This document shows, piece by piece, positions 59,344 through 64,000 of a DNA stretch of 64,000 bases. Within the stretch, counting starts at the first letter, position 1, and every line of letters starts with the position of its first letter. Origin of the DNA: Moniliella sp. 'wahieum' (taxonomy: Eukaryota; Basidiomycota; Moniliellomycetes; Moniliellales; Moniliellaceae); NCBI GenBank assembly GCA_003971905.1, contig RSEE01000018.1, positions 372,001-436,000 on the forward strand, in the 5' to 3' direction. The notes beneath the pieces were generated by a model. That model searched no databases. It had not been told where the DNA came from and saw only the letters and a list, made by a program, of their open reading frames with translations. A program made the translations under genes and the position numbers.

Positions 59344-60018
59344 ATGCCTGCAATAAGCAACGCAACCGGTGCCAGCGGCAGTGGCCGCTCCTCCACTCCA
59401 GCGCCAAGCACACCCGGGCGGATATGGAGGCCGATGACATCTTCCAATCCGATGTCTTTGGCCGGTCGGCAAAGCGAGTATGTACCCTTCTTCCTTTTGC
59501 TCGCACTGGGCGAAGAAATCGTCCTCCCAATACACACTTCAGGAGTTTGCGGTGCAGCAAGTGGGAGGTCCATCGCTCCACCATCTGTCTATGAAGCAGT
59601 AAAGCAAGTTTTTCAACAGCCCCGAATGGGACCGCCACCAAAAGTTGAAAACGAAGATTGAAGCGGCCTTGGAGAAGAAAAGCGGAGCGTGGTCGTGTGG
59701 CGCGCGGAGACGAGGCCACTTAAAAAGCCATTCGAGCCAGCTCACATTGTCGAAGCCAAGATGCTGACTGAGTTTGGCTTCAGTGTTTCGTGGCCAATGC
59801 CCCATAACGCGCAAGCGGGGGTGCTGGGCATTGAGCTGATCGGGCTGGATAACATGGGGTGGTACTGCCCCCCTTGACTGCCCAAGTTGATGGGCGTGGA
59901 TGCACATTACTTGGCCAACCTGGAGCCTGGCCTCCACCTCTTTGTCGTGGCCGTGGTCGACATGCCTACCTTTTTCCCAGCTGAGCAAAAAAGGCGGAAG
60001 AGCACTACGTCTGTGTAG
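59344..60018 (+). CDS. Small hypothetical protein gene, damaged
   Basis: An ATG at 59344 starts MPAISNATGASGSGRSSTPA. A probable intron (about 59478-59545, GTATGT donor, TTCAG acceptor) would join DDIFQSDVFGRSAKR, read in a neighbouring frame, to EFAVQQVGGPSLHHLSMKQ. Further pieces are SKFFNSPEWDRHQKLKTKIE with AALEKKS (about 59600), then EPAHIVEAKMLTEFGFSVSW and GVLGIELIGLDNMGWYCPP, an in-frame TGA at 59876-59878, and DAHYLANLEPGLHLFVVAVV to the stop at 60018. The helical middle and hydrophobic end look like a real protein, but I do not recognise it. It needs three or more frame repairs plus read-through of a stop, so it may be a genuine pseudogene beside the retroelement. Confidence 0.35.
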
Positions 60019-60818
60019 TAGTGCCAGAACCTCGGTGGTTGAGACTCTCCCCCGCCTCCCCGCCCCCACCTTTTGTCTCGTTCATCGTATGGGTGTACAC
60101 CACCCTTCCATGTCCCGTCTCAGAATCGTATGACGGTTTGCCTGGTCCAATTTGCCCACGACTCTAGAGATTGATAGCAGAGTAGATATAGGAAAGAGGC
60201 CGATGAACTCACCGGACCGTCAGTAGAAAAAGGTAGCTCGGATCCATCCCCATATTTCCATGGTTGGAGAAGTGTTGCGGTCAACAATGTAACGATTCAC
60301 ATATTCTACTTTAGGGCATAGGATGGCCACGTCCTCGCTCTTCAATTCCTTCTCAGCCAATGGCATCCGACCTTGCTTGCACAACAGAGCACATCACTTT
60401 TGTTCACCCATAACCCCCTAGCAGCTCTCAAGCATCCCAACCTCTCCGTCCCCGCTTGCCGAATGCTCCAGGTCCCATCACCCGCGAAAGTCACTAGTAC
60501 CCATCGCTTTCCTTCGACGCAAACTCCGGGAGTGTGAGGTGCAATCAATCTTAGGCGGGGTGGGGTACGCTGGCGCCCCCTGTACTGGCCATATGTTCGC
60601 TGAGAGAGATGTGACATGTGACAGGGGGACATAAGATGGCAGCAGCGGAGAGAGACCTATAGAGAGACAGAGTGCAATTAAGATCAAAACAGGGGATGCG
60701 GGTAGGTAGCACACAGGCCCATGCAGAAAGCAGGCCTTGGAGGAACAGTAGTAGGTGGCGCAGGAGGGTGGGAAAGCATGGAGATGACAATACAATGACC
60801 GGATAGAGACGCGCGGGA
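60019..60818. other. Intergenic region, nothing recognised
   Basis: It lies downstream of both the small hypothetical gene (+) and the TEA factor gene (-). It contains GAGAGACCTATAGAGAGACAG-like purine repeats near 60640-60670. Probably 3' ends only. Confidence 0.4.
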
Positions 60819-63603
60819 CTAGAACGATACTGTAGGATAGTCGCCAGGCCCAGATACAGGGAGGCGGCCGTAAAGCGGGGTAAATAGGTCCTCCATCGGC
60901 GACGTGTCGCTGAGCGTGACTGCGGGCAGAGGCAGCGCTTCCCCCCTACCCCCTTGGCCAATCGGCATGGGAGATTGAGAAATGATAGAGGCCCTTCGGG
61001 TGGCAGTGGTCTCTTCTTCTGGCAATGCCACGGTGGGCATCGGGGTGGAGTGGAAACTGAAGTCGCGTAAGCTGTCTGATAGAGCTGTACTCGTGGGGGT
61101 GGGCAAGGGAAAGAGCGAATGGCCCGATCCTCGGTCGTTCGTCTGACCTAAAAATCGAGGCGGCGATCCAAAAGGGGTGGTGGAAAGGGGTGAAGGAGAT
61201 GAGGCCAACTGGAAGTCCGACATGGCCCTTGACAGAGGGAGCGGTTGTTTCTCTTCTTCCCGCGGGGTTTGGAGGAATGGAATGGGGGTGGTGGGCAAAC
61301 TGCTGCCGTCCAAGGGAGACGGCATTGCTCGTTCAGGGCGCAAAGACCAAAGACCCTCTGCACCTTCTGGATGTAGACCGTTGGAACTAGGCAAGCTGAG
61401 TCCTGACGGTTGCTGCTGTGTCGCAGCCATACCGATCCCAGCACCCATCAGGTACTCCATTGGTTTGGGTGAGATGGACAGGCGGGATGGGTAGCTTGTC
61501 GGCGGCTGATAGTCCCGCGTCGCATTTGACAACGTCCGCTTGCGCAATAGGGTTGGCATCGCCTGCAAGTGAGCCTGGGGCGATAAGTGCAGTGAGGGGT
61601 CTGAAGGCGGCGAGAGGAGGCCAGCATGCAGATGCCCCTGCACCGAGAGCGAATGGGATTGGTTCTGCCCGGGTCTCTCCAGCGGATCTATCCCATTGGC
61701 GATCGACGTAGACTGCGAGGGTTCCGGCGCACTGGACGACGGAGGGATAGAGGACATACCGTCAAAAGAGGGCATGCCCTGCATTGGCAAATTCAGCGAC
61801 AATGCGTTAGACGACGACACTGAGACAGCCATGTCGGGCGCCCCTGGGGCAAAGAGGGGAGGCGCGGGCAAGAGTTGCTGGTATTTTATAGGGTATGAAG
61901 CCGTGGGCAAAGCACTGGTCATTGTTTGTGTTGTATCCATCGATCCATGTAACCCGTTAGCACGCGCTGTCGTAGGCCGCGTGAGAAGAGAGATGCGTGC
62001 TGCAGGTGAGGACTGCGACGGGGTGGGTTCCATGCACTCAAGATCCCAAGCCAGAACCAGTTGCACCGTGCCAACTTTCTGACCAGATGAAAGCTCGTCG
62101 TCTCCCTCCGACACCTTGTTGTACGATTGGGGAAGCATTGGTTCATTGGCCACGACGAATTCTTGGATCAGCGAGATGCCAGCAACGGCCATTGCGAGGG
62201 CAGCGCGTTCGCTTGGTTCTTTGCCAAACGTTGCTGATTCATTGGGCTTCTGGTAGTTGACGGGATGGTTCCGACTCAACAAGTCGGCCCAAAAGTCGGT
62301 GGCAAAGGGGGCATAGTGCATGTAGGAATACTGAGGAGCTCCTTCCCCTGCCTTGTCCGTGGTCGACTGAGTGGAGATGTGCCTTGGATGATCCAGGGGC
62401 TCAATGAGAGAAAGAATGCGTTTGCCGTGGGAAAAGACAGTGGTAACGGATGTGAGCCGGCGCGAATCGGTGCTGCTGATAGTCAGCTGGGTGCTGAACT
62501 GGTCGAAGTCAGAGAAAAACGTCGGCCTGCGGGATGCTGAGGGGGGCGTAGATGTGAAGGAAGGGGCAAGACATTCGGTCGAACATGTGGAGCAACTGGG
62601 GAAACCGGACTTGGCCCAAATGTATTGTGTCGATACTCTTGCTCCCGCCAATCAGGCTGGTGCAGGGAACAGCACCGGGATCCATGGTAGTGTACATGTG
62701 CCGGTCCTCACTGTCGCTGCAGTGAACCCACATGGAAAAGCTCGAGGGGATCATGTTTGGCATTTGGTCCGGCGTGGGAGGCGCAGTGAGGGTAGGGTCC
62801 GTAAAACGAGTAACGTTGCCCTTGATCGTTTCGGTCGCGTTTTCCCAGCCCGGAACACCATATGGGCCACTCAGGCCGCCGTACCCTGAACTAGCCAGCG
62901 TAAGAGCATATATCCCATCCACCCGCCGGTACATAGAAGTCATCTTCGGAACGTGGTTCGGCGATGAGGTGCAGAAACTCAACGTCATCTTTACGTACAT
63001 TCTTGAGGACTTGGATGTGGCTCGACACCTGCTTGCGTGTGCGTTGTTTGCCCGTCTTGCGATGAATATAGTCAGCAATGAGCTCGTTGCGCCCACAGGC
63101 CTTGCCATGCACCAACACTTTGCGTCTCCCAAGTTTGGGGATGAATCGAAGCGCTGGTAAATATAAAATAAAGGTCAATGGTGAGTCTACAAAAGACAGC
63201 GGAGAAACACTCTGTTCGTTACTTACCCTCCCAAAACGCCACTTCAACATCGTCAGGCCATACATCCGTGTTCTTCGCAATCGTACCCTTGTGGACGCTG
63301 ACTTAATAGGGGTACTATTAGGCGTCGTTTGGTCCGGCAGATTAGGTTGCGAAGGTGGAACGGTAGAGCCCCCCTCAGAAGTAGTAGGATCCACTTGGGT
63401 GGATGGCGCAGGGTCAGGGGCAGGAGGGGGGTGCTTGGATCAGGGTCGGCTTTTCCGTCGGGGGGTTGGAGAGATGATGTGGATGAGCTGACCGTGGGGG
63501 CGAAGGCATCTTCCAAGCTGCTGGTGCTGGTACTGGGAGTGACCCCTGCCGTATCGACGGAAGCATGGGTGCGCCGGCGCTTATGGGTCGTGGCAGCCCG
63601 CAT
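60819..63603 (-). CDS. TEA/ATTS-domain transcription factor (AbaA/Tec1 type)
   Basis: A DNA-binding regulator of the TEA family, which in fungi controls conidiation, filamentation or mating programmes. A probable start at 63603 gives [20 protein letters not shown]; an upstream start beyond the window is possible. The TEA domain begins [16 protein letters not shown] and is split by a 70-nt intron (about 63157-63227, GTAAGT...CAG). It resumes [40 protein letters not shown] and [12 protein letters not shown], the recognition helix region, all conserved. Downstream, [40 protein letters not shown] and [20 protein letters not shown] resemble the beta-rich partner-binding domain of AbaA-like proteins. 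A Ser/Pro/Gln-rich tail ends at 60819. Frame breaks lie near 63300, 63040-62960 and 62580. The last 610 codons are uninterrupted. Confidence 0.85.
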
Positions 63604-64000
63604 AGTCAGGTCGGGGTCGAGGCTGAGGTCGAGCTGAGTGGCCGGAGCGGCCGGGGCGTCCGGCACAGCTTCCTGGGTAAGGGCAGACGAGGGAGAAGGC
63701 GATATGTGGGCAGCAAGGCAGAAAGGAGGTCCTGGGGCGTGGCCGCTGTGCAGGCGGCGCAGAAGCTGTGGTTGCAGCGGGATCCGATGACGGCAGCCAC
63801 GGTTCAGGCATAGCAGCGGCAGGCGGGGGGCTGGGAAAAGGGAGCGTTGGCGGTGAACGCTGAACGTTGGCAGTGCCGTGGGGGAGAGGGGAGGCGTAAG
63901 ACGACGAGCCACGAGAGGGAAGCGATGGAGGTGGAGCAGAGGAGGCAGGGGAGGTACACAGAGAGGGGACCGCAGACGGAGCAGACGGGGGAGGGGGCAG
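63604..64000. other. Upstream region of the TEA factor, possibly its N-terminal exon
   Basis: The minus strand stays open (LTQEAVPDAPAAPATQLDLS just above 63603), so coding may extend toward the edge. The outermost bases are purine-rich on the plus strand (C/T-rich on the minus strand), which also fits a leader. Confidence 0.4.

Overview
The window is a piece of fungal nuclear chromosome, most likely from a basidiomycete. The phylum is an inference from GC-rich coding sequence, very Ser/Pro/Ala-rich proteins and frequent short introns. The introns I could place are about 60-155 nt, with GTACGT, GTATGT or GTAAGT donors, CTGAC or CTAAC branch sites and CAG/TAG acceptors. Recognisable eukaryotic housekeeping genes are present and there are no bacterial operons. 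I saw no tRNA, rRNA or CRISPR array.

Layout. 1-3590 is intergenic with many short palindromic words; a minus-strand gene may run off the left edge. 3595-11432 (+) is a giant Ser-rich protein of unknown function. 12677-14652 (-) is a hexose-type MFS transporter, divergent from an intact NDUFS5-like complex I subunit gene (15024-15533, +). Next come mitochondrial ribosomal protein mL43 (16080-16736, -), an unidentified gene (17475-20378, -), riboflavin kinase (22440-23364, +), and a repeat-rich gene whose N-terminus resembles the OB fold of shelterin TPP1/Tpz1 (about 24100-27921, -). These are followed by a membrane-anchored GH5 glucanase (28990-30709, -), an RBBP4/Msi1/Hat2 WD40 histone chaperone (33173-34876, -), a DUF1765/UPF0592-like gene (35263-39521, -), a C2H2 zinc-finger regulator (39805-42218, +), an unidentified Ser/Pro-rich gene (43524-44643, +) and a Sec7-PH ARF exchange factor (48620-52206, +). 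About 53.6-60 kb is repeat territory: two duplicated segments, a decayed Ty3/gypsy element lacking reverse transcriptase, and a small damaged gene. The right end holds a TEA/ATTS transcription factor (AbaA/Tec1 type, 60819-63603, -).

A dominant property is frame breakage. Many genes can only be read by changing frame every 100-400 nt, often at C, G or T runs, whereas others (NDUFS5, mL43, most of the Sec7 gene) are clean over hundreds to thousands of bases. In the riboflavin kinase gene each break in the conserved core is explained by one missing base in a short homopolymer, so I read most breaks as assembly indels rather than pseudogenes. Spans given for such genes are outer limits, and exon lists are partial.

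The genes are a normal fungal mix (mitochondria, flavin cofactor, cell wall, chromatin, membrane traffic, transcription) with no gene cluster logic. The most interesting leads are the TPP1-like gene with its tandem tetrapeptide tracts and the shared set of self-overlapping short words in the long intergenic regions.
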